A DNA stretch of 64,000 bases from CALMKX01 sp036274895 (GTDB taxonomy: Bacteria; Acidobacteriota; Thermoanaerobaculia; Multivoradales; SZUA-115). The translations under genes were made by a program, and so were the position numbers. Shown here piece after piece: positions 51,151 through 60,022 of this stretch (within the stretch, counting starts at the first letter, position 1; each line of letters begins with the position of its first letter). The DNA lies in the NCBI GenBank assembly GCA_036274895.1, contig DASUEU010000037.1, forward strand, positions 310,001 to 374,000. Reading direction: 5' to 3'. The notes below the pieces were generated by a model that was given only the letters and a program-made list of their open reading frames with translations, was not told where the DNA came from and searched no databases.

Positions 51151-53090
51151 CCGATCGACTCCGTGGCCCGGGTGACGCGGTTCTGCCAGGTGCCGTAGGC
51201 GAGCAGGATCAGGAAGATGATCACGGCGTAGGCGGCGGCATAGCCGTGCTGGTACTTCTCGAAGGCAACCTTGTAGGCCTGGGTGACCAGGATCTCGGTG
51301 GCGTGGGCCGGCTCCCCCGCCGAGGTCAGGTAGGGGATGTTGAACATGTTGAACGTCCAGATCACCGACAGGATGATCGCCGGCACCAGGGCAGGTTTGA
51401 GCGAGGGCAGGGTGATGGCCTTGAACTGCTGCCACTTGGTGGCGCCGTCCACCCGGGCGGCCTCGTAGAGCTCTCCCGGGATCGATTGCAGGGCGCCCAG
51501 CGAGATCACCATCATGAAGGGGAAGGACAGCCAGCCGTTGGTGGCGAAGATCGCCAGGAACGAGGTGAAGGGCTGCTCGAACCAGGAGATCGGCGTGCCG
51601 CCGAACATCTGCACGATCTGATTGACCACCCCGAGCTGCTGGTGGAACATGCCCTTCCAGACCAGGGCGGTGATGTAGTTGGGCACCGCCCAGGGCAAGA
51701 CCAACAGGACCCGATAGATCGGCCGCGCGAAGAGCCCCTTGGTGTTGAGCACCAGGGCCAGAATCAGGCCGATCGAGACCCCCCAGGTGACGTTGGTGAG
51801 AGTCCAGACGACGGTGAAGCCCAGGGTCCAATAGAAGTTCTCGTAGTTGGGGCTGCGGCCCTCTTCCGTGGTCTTCACCACCGAGAAGTCACCCAGGATG
51901 TCCTGGTAGTTCTCGAAGCCCACCCACTTCTCGACCAGCGGCTTGTCCTCGTTGTAGAGGGTGGCGCCGGTGAAGGAGAGGGTGATGCCGTAGAAGAAGG
52001 GGAAGTAGACCAGGAACAGCATGCCGAGCAGGGCCGGCAGGGTGTAGAGGTAGGCCTCGCGATGGCGCTTGAGCGTACGCCCCACCCGCCCCGCCGCACC
52101 GAGGGCCACGAAAGCGAGGAGCCCGAGGCCCAGGGCCCCGGCGAGGGTGCCGTAACGCAGGCTCCGCGACCGACCGGCCGCCAGGTCTGCGGCCAGGGCC
52201 GCGGCGTCGACCGTGCCGTCCGTGGCGACCAGGCCCCGCGGCCGGCGGTAGCGGTCGCCGTCCCAGCTGGCGGGGTCCGCCGGCAAGCCGGCGAGGGAGA
52301 GCTCCCCCGCTGCCCCACGGGCCAGCTCGGCCACCGAGGCCACCCGCGCCGCGATCTCGTTCTCGCTCGACCGCCGGGCCTCCCCGAGCCTCTCGAGGGT
52401 GCGCTGGCCGAGCCAGACCAGGCTGGCGACCAGGAGCAGGGCGGCGACGGCCGTCGAAAGCCACTTGCGGTCCCCGAGGGCCCAGGCCAGGGGCAGGAAG
52501 AGCAGCACCGGCACCAGGGCCAGCAGCAGCGCCTGAACCCAGCTGCGGGCGCGGGGCGGCTTCTCGGCCGGGGCGCGGGCGAGCACCGCCCCCGCAATCT
52601 CGCCGCCGATCTCGACCGGCGCCGCCAGGGCCAGGGCGGAGTCGAGCCGGGTGACCTCCAACTCCTCCTTGCGCGCCACGCCCTCCTGCCGGTTGGTCTC
52701 GACCGCCGCGCGCAGGCGCTGGCCCTGGTCGTAGAGGTCCTTCTCCTCGCGGGCCAGGCGCCGGGGGGCGGCCTTGTCGCCGGTGTCCGCGGGATGGGTC
52801 GAGGCTTCGAGCGAGAGCCCTTCGAAGGCGATGACCCGGATCGAGTCGAGACCCGTGGCCGCGAAGCGCGCGGCAAGCCCGCGCACCGCCTCGCCGGTAC
52901 CGCCGGCTGCTCCCACCAGGTCGGCGAGCGCGCGAACGGCGATCGCCCCCTGGCGCTCGGCTTGCTGGCGAGCGAGGCCCTTTTCGGCACGGCCGGCCGC
53001 CCACTCCAGGGCAGAGGTGCCGAGCAGGGCGGCGAGCAGCAAGCCGAGGGCGGCGCGCTTCGCCGTCGGGCGCCAGGGGGCGAGCCTCAT
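51147..53090 (-). CDS. malF: Maltose/maltodextrin ABC transporter permease MalF with a large N-terminal sensor-like extension
   Basis: 647-residue permease, far longer than usual single-family permeases (about 300) and longer than E. coli MalF (514). The permease core starts near residue 345 (REAYLYTLPALLGMLFLVYFPFFYGITLSFTG) and contains the EAA loop ELYEAARVDGATKWQQFKAITLPSLKP near 565-590. The extra N-terminal 340 residues contain a membrane helix (12-29), an extracytoplasmic domain of about 150 residues (ERQGAIAVRALADL, LDSIRVIAFEGLSLEAS), two helices (about 186-226), a second soluble region and another helix near 320. The first soluble part resembles a Cache-type sensor. The gene shares one base with the malE stop. 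Confidence 0.88.
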   Translation of the reverse strand: MRLAPWRPTAKRAALGLLLAALLGTSALEWAAGRAEKGLARQQAERQGAIAVRALADLVGAAGGTGEAVRGLAARFAATGLDSIRVIAFEGLSLEASTHPADTGDKAAPRRLAREEKDLYDQGQRLRAAVETNRQEGVARKEELEVTRLDSALALAAPVEIGGEIAGAVLARAPAEKPPRARSWVQALLLALVPVLLFLPLAWALGDRKWLSTAVAALLLVASLVWLGQRTLERLGEARRSSENEIAARVASVAELARGAAGELSLAGLPADPASWDGDRYRRPRGLVATDGTVDAAALAADLAAGRSRSLRYGTLAGALGLGLLAFVALGAAGRVGRTLKRHREAYLYTLPALLGMLFLVYFPFFYGITLSFTGATLYNEDKPLVEKWVGFENYQDILGDFSVVKTTEEGRSPNYENFYWTLGFTVVWTLTNVTWGVSIGLILALVLNTKGLFARPIYRVLLVLPWAVPNYITALVWKGMFHQQLGVVNQIVQMFGGTPISWFEQPFTSFLAIFATNGWLSFPFMMVISLGALQSIPGELYEAARVDGATKWQQFKAITLPSLKPALVPAIILSVIWTFNMFNIPYLTSAGEPAHATEILVTQAYKVAFEKYQHGYAAAYAVIIFLILLAYGTWQNRVTRATESIG

Positions 53091-54313
53091 CAGCCGCCAC
53101 TCCCCTTGCGCAGGCGCTCGACGTCCTTCTTGACCTTGTCCTGCGCTTCGGAGAGGGCCGCCGCCGGGGTGGCAGAGCCCTTGACGATCGCGTTCATGGC
53201 GGTGGTGGCCGGCGACCAGAACATGCTCATCTCGGGGATGTTCGGCATCGGCACCGCCACCTCGAACTGCTTGCGGAAGTGAGTGAGGATCCAATCGGAC
53301 TTGACCGCCGCGTCGTCATAGACCGCTTTGTTCGAGGGCGACTGCCGGCCATCCAGAGCCAGGACCCTGGCCTGGGGCGTGTCGGTCAGGAACTTGATGA
53401 AGTCGTAGGCGGCGTCCTTGTTCTTCGACGGCGCCGCGATGTAGGCGCCTTCGATGGTGGCCCACGGCTTCATCGGCGTGCCGCCGGCCTCGTCGATCCT
53501 GGGCAGCAGGGCGAGGCCGTAGTCGACGTCCTTGGCGATCTCGCCGAGGAACCACGGCCCGTTCCACACCATCGCCGCCTTGCCGCTGTTGAACAGGGCG
53601 GTGATCAGGGCGGTCGACGGCTCGGCGGGCAGGAACTTGTCCTGGTTCAGCCACTTGAGCACCAGCTCGATGGACTTGACGTTGGCCGGCAGGTTCACCG
53701 TCGGCTGGCGGTCCTGGTCGAAGGCGCCGCCGCCGAAGGCGTTCATCAGCCCCGAGTGGACGTAGAAGTCTGAGTACCAGTAGACCAGGCCGAAGCGCCC
53801 GGCGGCCGGGTCGGTGAGCTTCTTGGCCGTCGCCACCAGCTCGCCGGAGGTCGCCGGCGGCTTGGTCAGGAGCTTCTTGTTGTAGATCAGGGTCAGCACC
53901 TTGTAGTTGAGCGGCAGGCCCCAGATGGTGCCCCGGTAGGTCATGGCCTGGAGGGTGCTCGGCAGGAAGCGGCCCTTGGTGGCGTCGTCCAGGAAGAAGT
54001 CGAGGGGCTCGATGGTGTTGCCGGCCTCGATCCAGCCGCCGAGTCGGTCCTGGGCGTAGATGAAGACGTCCGGCCCCTTGCCCCGCGGCACGGCGGCGGA
54101 GATCTTGTCGGCGTAGGCGTCGTAGGGCACGGCCAGGGTGGTGACCTTGACGTTCGGGTTGGCGGCGTTCCAGGCCGCCACCACCTTCTCGAAGGCGGCT
54201 TTCTCGCCACCGCGGTAGGCGTGCCAGACGACGAGCTCTTTCTGGGCGAAGGCCGCCACCGGCCCGAAGAGGGCGGCGAAGGCCAGGATGAGGATCGGCT
54301 TGGCTGGCTTCAC
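53090..54313 (-). CDS. malE: Maltose/maltodextrin ABC transporter substrate-binding protein MalE
   Basis: 407-residue periplasmic binding protein with a signal peptide (ILILAFAALFGPVAAFAQ). The mature start KELVVWHAYRGGEKAAFEKVVAAWNAANPNVKV is typical of group 1 sugar-binding proteins, as are GPDVFIYAQDRLGGWIEAG, GLPLNYKVLTLIYNKKLL and KAAMVWNGPWFLGEI. No lipobox is present, so it is soluble. GTG start with GGAAGG about ten bases upstream. Maltodextrin specificity is inferred from the amylases, MalQ and MalF/G/K around it. Confidence 0.93.
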   Translation of the reverse strand: MKPAKPILILAFAALFGPVAAFAQKELVVWHAYRGGEKAAFEKVVAAWNAANPNVKVTTLAVPYDAYADKISAAVPRGKGPDVFIYAQDRLGGWIEAGNTIEPLDFFLDDATKGRFLPSTLQAMTYRGTIWGLPLNYKVLTLIYNKKLLTKPPATSGELVATAKKLTDPAAGRFGLVYWYSDFYVHSGLMNAFGGGAFDQDRQPTVNLPANVKSIELVLKWLNQDKFLPAEPSTALITALFNSGKAAMVWNGPWFLGEIAKDVDYGLALLPRIDEAGGTPMKPWATIEGAYIAAPSKNKDAAYDFIKFLTDTPQARVLALDGRQSPSNKAVYDDAAVKSDWILTHFRKQFEVAVPMPNIPEMSMFWSPATTAMNAIVKGSATPAAALSEAQDKVKKDVERLRKGSGG

Positions 54314-54344
54314 GTGGGTCCCTTCCTTCCTGACGGCTTCACCA

Positions 54345-55439
54345 TCACGCCCGCAGGCGCTCTTCCGTCTGTCCGTCGAACAGGTGCAGGGTCGGCAGCT
54401 CGACGACCAGTTGAAGGCGGTCGCCGAAGCGCGGCGCGCGGTGGGGCTCGAGCTTGGCGGCCAGCAGCTCGTCGCCCAGGCGACCGAAGGCGATCACCTC
54501 GTGGCCCAGCGGCTCGACCACCTCGACGTCGAGGGTCAGGGGCGCCGTCTCGGCCGAGCCCGAGCGCCCCGGCTCGACCAGGTTCTCCGGCCGCAGGCCC
54601 ACCACCACGGGGCGCCCTCCCCGGTCGCGGGTCACCGGCAGCAGGATCTGCGGCACCGGCAGCGAGAAGCCCTGGCCCTCGAGGGCGCCACCGTCCGCGG
54701 CGAGGTTGGCCTGGAGCAGGTTCATCGGCGGCGTGCCGATGAACTGCGCCACGAAGACGTTGGCCGGCTGCTCGTAGACCTCCCGCGGCGTGCCGCACTG
54801 CATCAGCTTGCCGGCGCTCATCACCGCGATGCGATGGCCCATGGTCATGGCCTCGATCTGGTCGTGGGTGACGTAGACGGTGGTGGTCTTCAAGCGCTGC
54901 TGGAGCTTGGTAATCTCGGCGCGCATCTGCACCCGCAGCTTGGCGTCGAGGTTCGAGAGGGGCTCGTCGAAGAGGAAGACCGAGGGCTTGCGCACGATCG
55001 CCCGGCCCACCGCCACCCGCTGGCGCTGGCCGCCGGAGAGGGCCTTGGGCTTGCGCTCGAGGTATTCGGTCAAGCCCAGGATCTCGGCCGCCTCCATCAC
55101 CCGGCGGTCCATCTCCTCCTTGGCGGTCTTGCGCAGCTTGAGGCCGAACTCCATGTTCTCGCGCACGCTCATGTGCGGGTAGAGGGCGTAGCTCTGGAAG
55201 ACCATGGCGATGTCACGGTCCTTGGGGGGCAGGTCGTTGACCACCCGGCCGCCGATGGTGATGGTGCCGCTGGTGATCTCCTCGAGACCGGCGATCATGC
55301 GCAGGGCGGTCGACTTGCCGCAGCCCGAGGGACCCACCAGGACCATGAACTCCTGGTCCCGGATCTCGAGAGTGAGGCCCGGGATGACGGTCACGTCCCC
55401 GAACTTCTTGACCACGTCCTTGAAGCTCACCTCGGCCAT
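54345..55439 (-). CDS. malK: ABC transporter ATP-binding protein MalK (UgpC/MsmX type)
   Basis: 364-residue ATPase. Walker A GPSGCGKST is near residue 36, the Q-loop VFQSYALYPHMSVREN near 80, the signature LSGGQRQR near 133, Walker B VFLFDEP near 155 and the switch His in YVTHDQIEAMT near 188. The C-terminal OB/TOBE regulatory domain (about 235-364, GLRPENLVEP) is of the MalK type. The ATG at 55439 with GAGG upstream is preferred over a GTG two codons earlier. The gene is 21 bases after the GH13 lipoprotein gene. Related ATPases can serve several sugar importers. Confidence 0.93.
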   Translation of the reverse strand: MAEVSFKDVVKKFGDVTVIPGLTLEIRDQEFMVLVGPSGCGKSTALRMIAGLEEITSGTITIGGRVVNDLPPKDRDIAMVFQSYALYPHMSVRENMEFGLKLRKTAKEEMDRRVMEAAEILGLTEYLERKPKALSGGQRQRVAVGRAIVRKPSVFLFDEPLSNLDAKLRVQMRAEITKLQQRLKTTTVYVTHDQIEAMTMGHRIAVMSAGKLMQCGTPREVYEQPANVFVAQFIGTPPMNLLQANLAADGGALEGQGFSLPVPQILLPVTRDRGGRPVVVGLRPENLVEPGRSGSAETAPLTLDVEVVEPLGHEVIAFGRLGDELLAAKLEPHRAPRFGDRLQLVVELPTLHLFDGQTEERLRA

Positions 55440-55460
55440 GTCCACCTCGCCAATTCGTCG

Positions 55461-57032
55461 TCAGCGTGCGCCGGCTTCCAGCACGGCGAGGATGCTCGCC
55501 GAGCGCGGCGGCATCGCCACCTCGAGCAGATCCGGGCCGGGGGCGTCCACCGCCGCTCCCCGGTAGAGGTCCGCGACAGCCCGGCCCGCCCACTCGGCGG
55601 GCCGTGGGAAGCGCGCCGTCGTCGCCTCCTTGCCACGATGGATCACCACCACCACCGTCTCGCCGCTCGCCGCATCGCGGCGCGCGAAGACCAGCAGATC
55701 GCCCTCGGCCAGCAGGCTCACGTGCTCACCGACCGAGAGGGCCGGGTGGGCGCGGCGCAGGGCGATCAGCTTCCGGTAGTCGGTACGGAGAGCTTCGTCG
55801 CGTGGCAGGCCGGCACCGGGCTCAACCGGCCGGTCCCCCCAGGGCATGTCGCTGCGGTTCTCCGGCCAGTCACCACCCGGCCGGCCCACCTCCTCGCCGT
55901 AGTAGAGGACCGGGATGCCCCCCACGGTCAGCTGCAAGACGGCCGCGAGCCGGAACAGCTCCTTGTCGCCGCCGAGCTGGAAGAGGGCGCCGGGTACGTC
56001 GTGGGAGGAGAGGAAGTGGGCCAGGTGGTAGCCCTCGCGGACCTTCTCGCGGGACTTGAGATAGCGATCGAAAGCCACCGCCCGCCCGCGGCCCTGCACG
56101 AAGCCCACGGCGCTGCCCTGAAAACCGAAGTCGAAGCCGGCGTCCATCTCATCGCCGACGAAGTAGGGATCGAGCACCCCGGCGTCACCGCCCCAGACCT
56201 CGCCGATCAGGAAGAAGTCCTGCCCGAGTTGTTGTCGCGTGCGGCGCCGGTGCTCCTGCCAGAAAGGATGGTCCACGTGTTTCACAGTATCGAGCCGAAA
56301 ACCGTCCAGCCCCACCCTCTGGGCGAGGTCGAGGTGGGCCTTCAAGAGGTAGTCCGCCACCTCCGGCAGCTCGGTCTTGAAGTCGGGCAGCCCGGCGACG
56401 CAGGAGGTGAGGTCGTCCGGACCACAGGTACCGAGGGCCTCGTTGCGCAGCCAACCACGGGTGCGGGGGTCCCGCAGGTAGCGGGAGTCGTAGCCAGCGT
56501 GGTTGTAGACCACGTCGAGCAGCACCTTGATGCCGCGCGAGTGGGCCTCGGAAACCAGCCGGGCCAGCTCCTCCTCGCTGCCGAAGCGGCGGTCGATCTT
56601 GGTGAAGTCATCCGCCCAGTAGCCGTGGTAGCCCCAATCCGGGAAGCCCGCGCCGGTGACGAAGCGGGGGATGTTCTCCACCACCGGCGTGATCCACAGC
56701 GCCGTCACCCCCAGCTCGGCCAGCCCGTCCAGCTCGGCGGTCAGCCCGGCGAGGTCGCCGCCATGGAAGGCGCCCTTCTCGCCCGGCAAGACGTTGACGT
56801 TGTTGCGGGCATCGCCATCAGCAAAACGATCGAGGACCACGAAGTAAACAACGGCATCCGACCAGTCGCGTTGGGGTTTGACGGTGAATCGGGGAAGTGC
56901 TTCGGAGGGGGCACCGGTCGGGACCGTGGCCGCCGGCGGTTGGGGCGTCGCACAGGCTGCCAGACAAAGCAGGGCCGCCAAAGCGATCAGGCGCCCGGAG
57001 GGCCACCCACTTCCTGTTCCGCCGCCGGCCAT
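55461..57032 (-). CDS. GH13 alpha-amylase family lipoprotein
   Basis: 523-residue GH13 enzyme with a lipobox (LCLAACATP, Cys near residue 26), so it is probably membrane-anchored on the cell envelope. The barrel starts WSDAVVYFVVLDRFADGDARNN. The four regions are DVVYNHAG near 172, GFRLDTVKHV near 246 (nucleophile Asp), GEVWGG near 277 (Glu) and SSHDVP near 342. FHGGDLAGLTAELDGLAELGVTALWITPV is a further family landmark. It is the first gene of the minus-strand mal series. A 15-base inverted repeat (57054-57068) lies just upstream and could be an operator. Confidence 0.92.
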   Translation of the reverse strand: MAGGGTGSGWPSGRLIALAALLCLAACATPQPPAATVPTGAPSEALPRFTVKPQRDWSDAVVYFVVLDRFADGDARNNVNVLPGEKGAFHGGDLAGLTAELDGLAELGVTALWITPVVENIPRFVTGAGFPDWGYHGYWADDFTKIDRRFGSEEELARLVSEAHSRGIKVLLDVVYNHAGYDSRYLRDPRTRGWLRNEALGTCGPDDLTSCVAGLPDFKTELPEVADYLLKAHLDLAQRVGLDGFRLDTVKHVDHPFWQEHRRRTRQQLGQDFFLIGEVWGGDAGVLDPYFVGDEMDAGFDFGFQGSAVGFVQGRGRAVAFDRYLKSREKVREGYHLAHFLSSHDVPGALFQLGGDKELFRLAAVLQLTVGGIPVLYYGEEVGRPGGDWPENRSDMPWGDRPVEPGAGLPRDEALRTDYRKLIALRRAHPALSVGEHVSLLAEGDLLVFARRDAASGETVVVVIHRGKEATTARFPRPAEWAGRAVADLYRGAAVDAPGPDLLEVAMPPRSASILAVLEAGAR

Positions 57033-57053
57033 GGGGAGGTTCGCGCTAGCCGG

Positions 57054-57068
57054 GACTCTAGCAGAGTC
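57054..57068. promoter_or_regulatory. Short palindrome upstream of the mal operon
   Basis: GACTCT-AGC-AGAGTC lies 22 bases before the ATG of the GH13 lipoprotein gene on the minus strand. The minus strand also reads TAGAGT across the centre, a possible -10. It is short enough to arise by chance in GC-rich DNA, so the operator reading is weak. Confidence 0.35.
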
Positions 57069-57107
57069 GTCGCGGCGGAGGCGGGGAGTCGTTACGAATC
57101 GAGACCC

Positions 57108-58142
57108 CTACCGCCGCCCGGATCGCCACTCGGCGAGCGGGCTGGCGAAGCCGGCGCAGCCGTCGCGCTCGAGCAAGCGCTCGGTCTCGACGATGCGCGG
57201 CCGCTCGGCGAAGCCGCCCTCGGGGAGGGGCACGCGCTCGACGTAGGTCTGCTTCAGGCGCTGGTAGTGCTCGCGGGAGGAGAAGTGGATGACGAAGCTC
57301 TTGCGGGTGAGGGCGAGATCCTCGGACGGCGAGCCGCCGTGGAGGAGCGAGTGGTGCCACAAAAGCACTTCGCCCCGCTTGGGGGTGAAGGCCACGGCTT
57401 CCATGCCCCGCTCGGCCATCTGGGCGCGATCGAACTCGGCCATGGCGGCGCTCTCTGCCGGGCCATGCTTCTTGTGGTCGAAGAGGTGCTGGCCGGGGGC
57501 GAGCTGGTAGTAAGGCAGCCGGTGGGAGCCGGGCACGTAGACCAGGGGGCCGGAGCGGGGGTCGATGTCTTCGAGGGCGATCCAGGCCGCCACCAGGTGG
57601 CTGGGCGGATGGGTCTGGACGAAGACCGGATCGCGGTGCAGAGCCTGCTGGCTGCCGAACTCGAAGGTCAAGGACTGGGTGGCGACCGGCTCGAGGCCGA
57701 GGGCGAGGCGCACCCACTCGAAGACCTTGGGGTGGAGGAAGAGTTCGCGGGCTGCATCGGAGGTGCCGTGGAGGTCGGCGATGCGGTAGGAGGGTTGGCG
57801 CTCGGCCATGCCCTCGGCGTAGGAGAAGGGCTTCAACTGCCCGTGAAAGGCATAGGCCACGTCGTCCGGCTTGTCCCGCCACAGCCGCTCGATCTCGGCG
57901 TCCAGGGCGGCGAAGCTCTCGGCCGGCAGGTCGAGGGAGAAGGTCAGGTAGCCGTGCTCGACGAAGTGCCGCAGACCTTCGGCCTGCTCCGCCGTCAGCC
58001 GGCCTTGGCGCACCCGGCGGTCGATCTCGGCGGCGGCGTCCGGCTGGTCGATCCACAGGTCGGAGTGCAGCAGGCCCTTCGCATCGAGGGGGCCTTCGGG
58101 GGCGGTGGGAGTGCGACGCAGCAGGCGGTCGAAGAGGCTCAT
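57108..58142 (-). CDS. Phytanoyl-CoA dioxygenase (PhyH) family protein
   Basis: 344-residue Fe(II)/2-oxoglutarate oxygenase-like protein. The iron-binding pair H-x-D is visible in ALHRDPVF near residue 177, and the distal His in LLWHHSLLHGGSPS near 280, with the 2-oxoglutarate-binding Arg likely in LTRKSFVIHF near 297. The first 70 residues (SLFDRLLRRTP, DSDLWIDQPDAAAEIDRR-like) are family-variable. The ATG at 58142 was chosen because longer upstream frames run into the divergent gene's promoter. Substrates of PhyH proteins are diverse, so none is assigned. Confidence 0.87.
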   Translation of the reverse strand: MSLFDRLLRRTPTAPEGPLDAKGLLHSDLWIDQPDAAAEIDRRVRQGRLTAEQAEGLRHFVEHGYLTFSLDLPAESFAALDAEIERLWRDKPDDVAYAFHGQLKPFSYAEGMAERQPSYRIADLHGTSDAARELFLHPKVFEWVRLALGLEPVATQSLTFEFGSQQALHRDPVFVQTHPPSHLVAAWIALEDIDPRSGPLVYVPGSHRLPYYQLAPGQHLFDHKKHGPAESAAMAEFDRAQMAERGMEAVAFTPKRGEVLLWHHSLLHGGSPSEDLALTRKSFVIHFSSREHYQRLKQTYVERVPLPEGGFAERPRIVETERLLERDGCAGFASPLAEWRSGRR

Positions 58143-58245
58143 GGCGGCCAACGCTAGCAGATCCCCCCTCGGCGCACCCCGTCTGCGCACACCCTGAAAC
58201 AAGGCCCCTCTCCGGCGCGTAATCCCGCCCGAGGAGGATTCCGCC

Positions 58246-58518
58246 ATGTTCACCTTTCTCGCCCTGTGCCTGCTCGCCCTGCCGGTGTTGATCGTGGTCG
58301 GCATCGGCTTCCTGCTCGTCAAGCTCGCCTTGCGCATCGTTCTCCTGCCCTTCGCCATCGTCGGTTTCGCCTTGAAGGCCGTGCTCGTGGTGTTGGGCCT
58401 GGTGCTCGCCTTGGTCTTCTTCCCGGTGGTGCTGGCCGTGGGTCTGGCCTTCGCCGCCGTGGCCGCGGTGGTCGGTCTGCTGTGGCTGGGAGGCAGCGTG
58501 CTCGCCGCCGCTTTCTAG
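58246..58518 (+). CDS. Small hydrophobic membrane protein
   Basis: 90-residue protein composed almost entirely of Leu, Val, Ala, Ile and Phe, predicting two or three membrane helices (FLALCLLALPVLIVVGIGFLLV, IVGFALKAVLVVLGLVLALVFFPVVLAVGLAFAAVAAVVGLLWLGG). GAGGAGG eight bases before the ATG shows it is translated. It is divergent from the PhyH gene and 36 bases upstream of the squalene/phytoene synthase gene. No family recognised. Confidence 0.75.
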   Translation: MFTFLALCLLALPVLIVVGIGFLLVKLALRIVLLPFAIVGFALKAVLVVLGLVLALVFFPVVLAVGLAFAAVAAVVGLLWLGGSVLAAAF

Positions 58519-58554
58519 CCTCGATGTTCTAGAGTTGCCGGCGGACATTCCGCC

Positions 58555-59451
58555 ATGGGCTCCCCGCTCTTCGAAGAGCTGCTCGCCGGCACCAGCCGAA
58601 CCTTCGCAGCCACCATCCCCCTGCTCGCCGTGCCGCTGCGCGAGCAGGTGACGGTGGCCTATCTGCTCTTCCGCCTGGCCGACACCTTGGAGGACGCCCC
58701 CACCGCCCCCGCCACCGAGCGGGCGCAAGCCCTGAAGGGCCTGGCCGCCGAGCTCTCCCGCGGCACTCTCGAGACCCTGCCGGCCCCTCCGGGGCTGGAC
58801 GAGCCCCACCGGCAGCTGTTCGCCAACGCCCCGGCCCTGGCGGCGGCGGTTGCCGCCTTTCCCGAGACGGTGCGAGAGGCGATCGTGTCGCGGGTGGCGC
58901 ACACCGCCCTGGGCATGGCCGAGGTGGTGCTGGCGGCCGACTCGACCGGCCGGGTGGAGCTGGCGAGCGAGGCGGAGCTGGAACGCTACTGCTACCTGGT
59001 CGCCGGGGTGGTGGGGGAGATGCTCACCGACCTCTTCGTGGCCGCCGCGCCCCAGCTGGCGGCAGTGCGCGCCGAGCTGGACCGCGACGCCGCGCTGTTC
59101 GGCGAGGCCCTGCAGCTGGTCAACATCTTGAAGGACCGCGAGGGGGACGCCCGCGAGGGCCGGCGCTTCCTGCCCCGGGGGCTGCCGCTTGCCACTGTCT
59201 TCGGCCGCGCCCGGGAGGACACCCGCCGCGGCGCCCGCTACATCGCCACCCTCGCCACGGGCGGGGCTCCGGCGGACGTGCTCGCCTTCACCCGCTTTCC
59301 CCTGGCCGTGGCGATCGAGACCCTGGACGCCATCGAGACCCGAGGCCCCGGCGCCAAGATCGGCCGCGAGCGGGTGGGGCAGCTGCTGGAGGCGGCGCGG
59401 CGGGGGACGCTGGAAGTGCCCCTGTCCCCCTCCGGAGCGAGCGAGATCTGA
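58555..59451 (+). CDS. Squalene/phytoene synthase family protein
   Basis: 298-residue prenyl synthase of the trans-isoprenyl diphosphate head-to-head type. The first Asp-rich motif is RLADTLEDAP near residue 41-50 and the second QLVNILKDREGDAREGRRFLP near 185-205. CYLVAGVVGEMLTDLF near 143 is also conserved. It would condense two farnesyl or geranylgeranyl diphosphates. No carotenoid or hopanoid genes are adjacent, so the product is not determined. Length is normal for the family. Confidence 0.88.
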   Translation: MGSPLFEELLAGTSRTFAATIPLLAVPLREQVTVAYLLFRLADTLEDAPTAPATERAQALKGLAAELSRGTLETLPAPPGLDEPHRQLFANAPALAAAVAAFPETVREAIVSRVAHTALGMAEVVLAADSTGRVELASEAELERYCYLVAGVVGEMLTDLFVAAAPQLAAVRAELDRDAALFGEALQLVNILKDREGDAREGRRFLPRGLPLATVFGRAREDTRRGARYIATLATGGAPADVLAFTRFPLAVAIETLDAIETRGPGAKIGRERVGQLLEAARRGTLEVPLSPSGASEI

Positions 59452-59461
59452 ACCGGAGGCT

Positions 59462-59917
59462 CTACAGCCAACGCCGGGTGCGCCGGGCGTAGGCCTGGTA
59501 GGTGTCGCCGAAGAGGCGGGCGAGCATGGCTTCGTCCGGGCGGATGAAGTAGCGGTCGATGAAGAGGGCGAACGCCGGCGGCACCAGCCAGGGCGTGGCC
59601 GTGCCCAACCCCCAGGCGATGGCCACCAGAGTGATCGTGAGGCCGAGGTAGATGGGGTTGCGGGAGAGGCGGAAGGCCCCGCTGGTGATGAGTTTGGTGG
59701 CCTCGTGGAAGGGCATCAGGGCCGTGTGGTGGAGGATCAGCATCGCCGCCCCCCAGGCCGAAAGCGAGAGCCCCACGGCCGCCGGCAAAGCCCCCCACCA
59801 GCGCCACTCCCAAGCCACCACCTCGGCCCCCGGCAGCCACCGATCGAGACCCAGCATGAGCAGGATGGCCAGGGTCATGAAGACGGGTGGGAGGAAGAGG
59901 GGGTGAGGCTTGTTCAT
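59462..59917 (-). CDS. Isoprenylcysteine carboxyl methyltransferase-like membrane protein
   Basis: 151-residue protein with about four membrane helices. The C-terminal methyltransferase signature is RLSRNPIYLGLTITLVAIAWGLG near residues 83-105, followed by RYFIRPDEAMLARLFGDTYQAYARRTRRWL, the ICMT/PEMT cofactor-binding end. In bacteria such proteins methylate lipids or small molecules rather than prenylated proteins. It converges on the squalene/phytoene synthase gene with a ten-base gap. Confidence 0.88.
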   Translation of the reverse strand: MNKPHPLFLPPVFMTLAILLMLGLDRWLPGAEVVAWEWRWWGALPAAVGLSLSAWGAAMLILHHTALMPFHEATKLITSGAFRLSRNPIYLGLTITLVAIAWGLGTATPWLVPPAFALFIDRYFIRPDEAMLARLFGDTYQAYARRTRRWL

Positions 59918-59942
59918 TGGTTGCGGAGGATAGCAGCCGCCC

Positions 59943-59962
59943 CGAGGGACCGAGGTCCCTCG
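59943..59962. repeat. Perfect short palindrome in the intergenic repeat cluster
   Basis: CGAGGGACC and GGTCCCTCG flank GA. A partial further copy of the right arm (AAGGTCCCTGGC) follows at about 59971-59982. Together with the hairpin at 60023-60047 it fills the gap between the ICMT-like gene and the NACHT gene, suggesting a dispersed repeat or terminator array. Confidence 0.65.
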
Positions 59963-60022
59963 CTACCCATGAAGGTCCCTGGCGGGACGGCAGCAAGGGC
60001 GCTCCGCTCCGTCGTTTGGGCT

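Noticed and set aside
54288..58157. Nearly 1290-codon plus-strand open frame across malK, amylase and phyH
   Set aside because: It is antisense to three well-supported genes and shows no recognisable domains.
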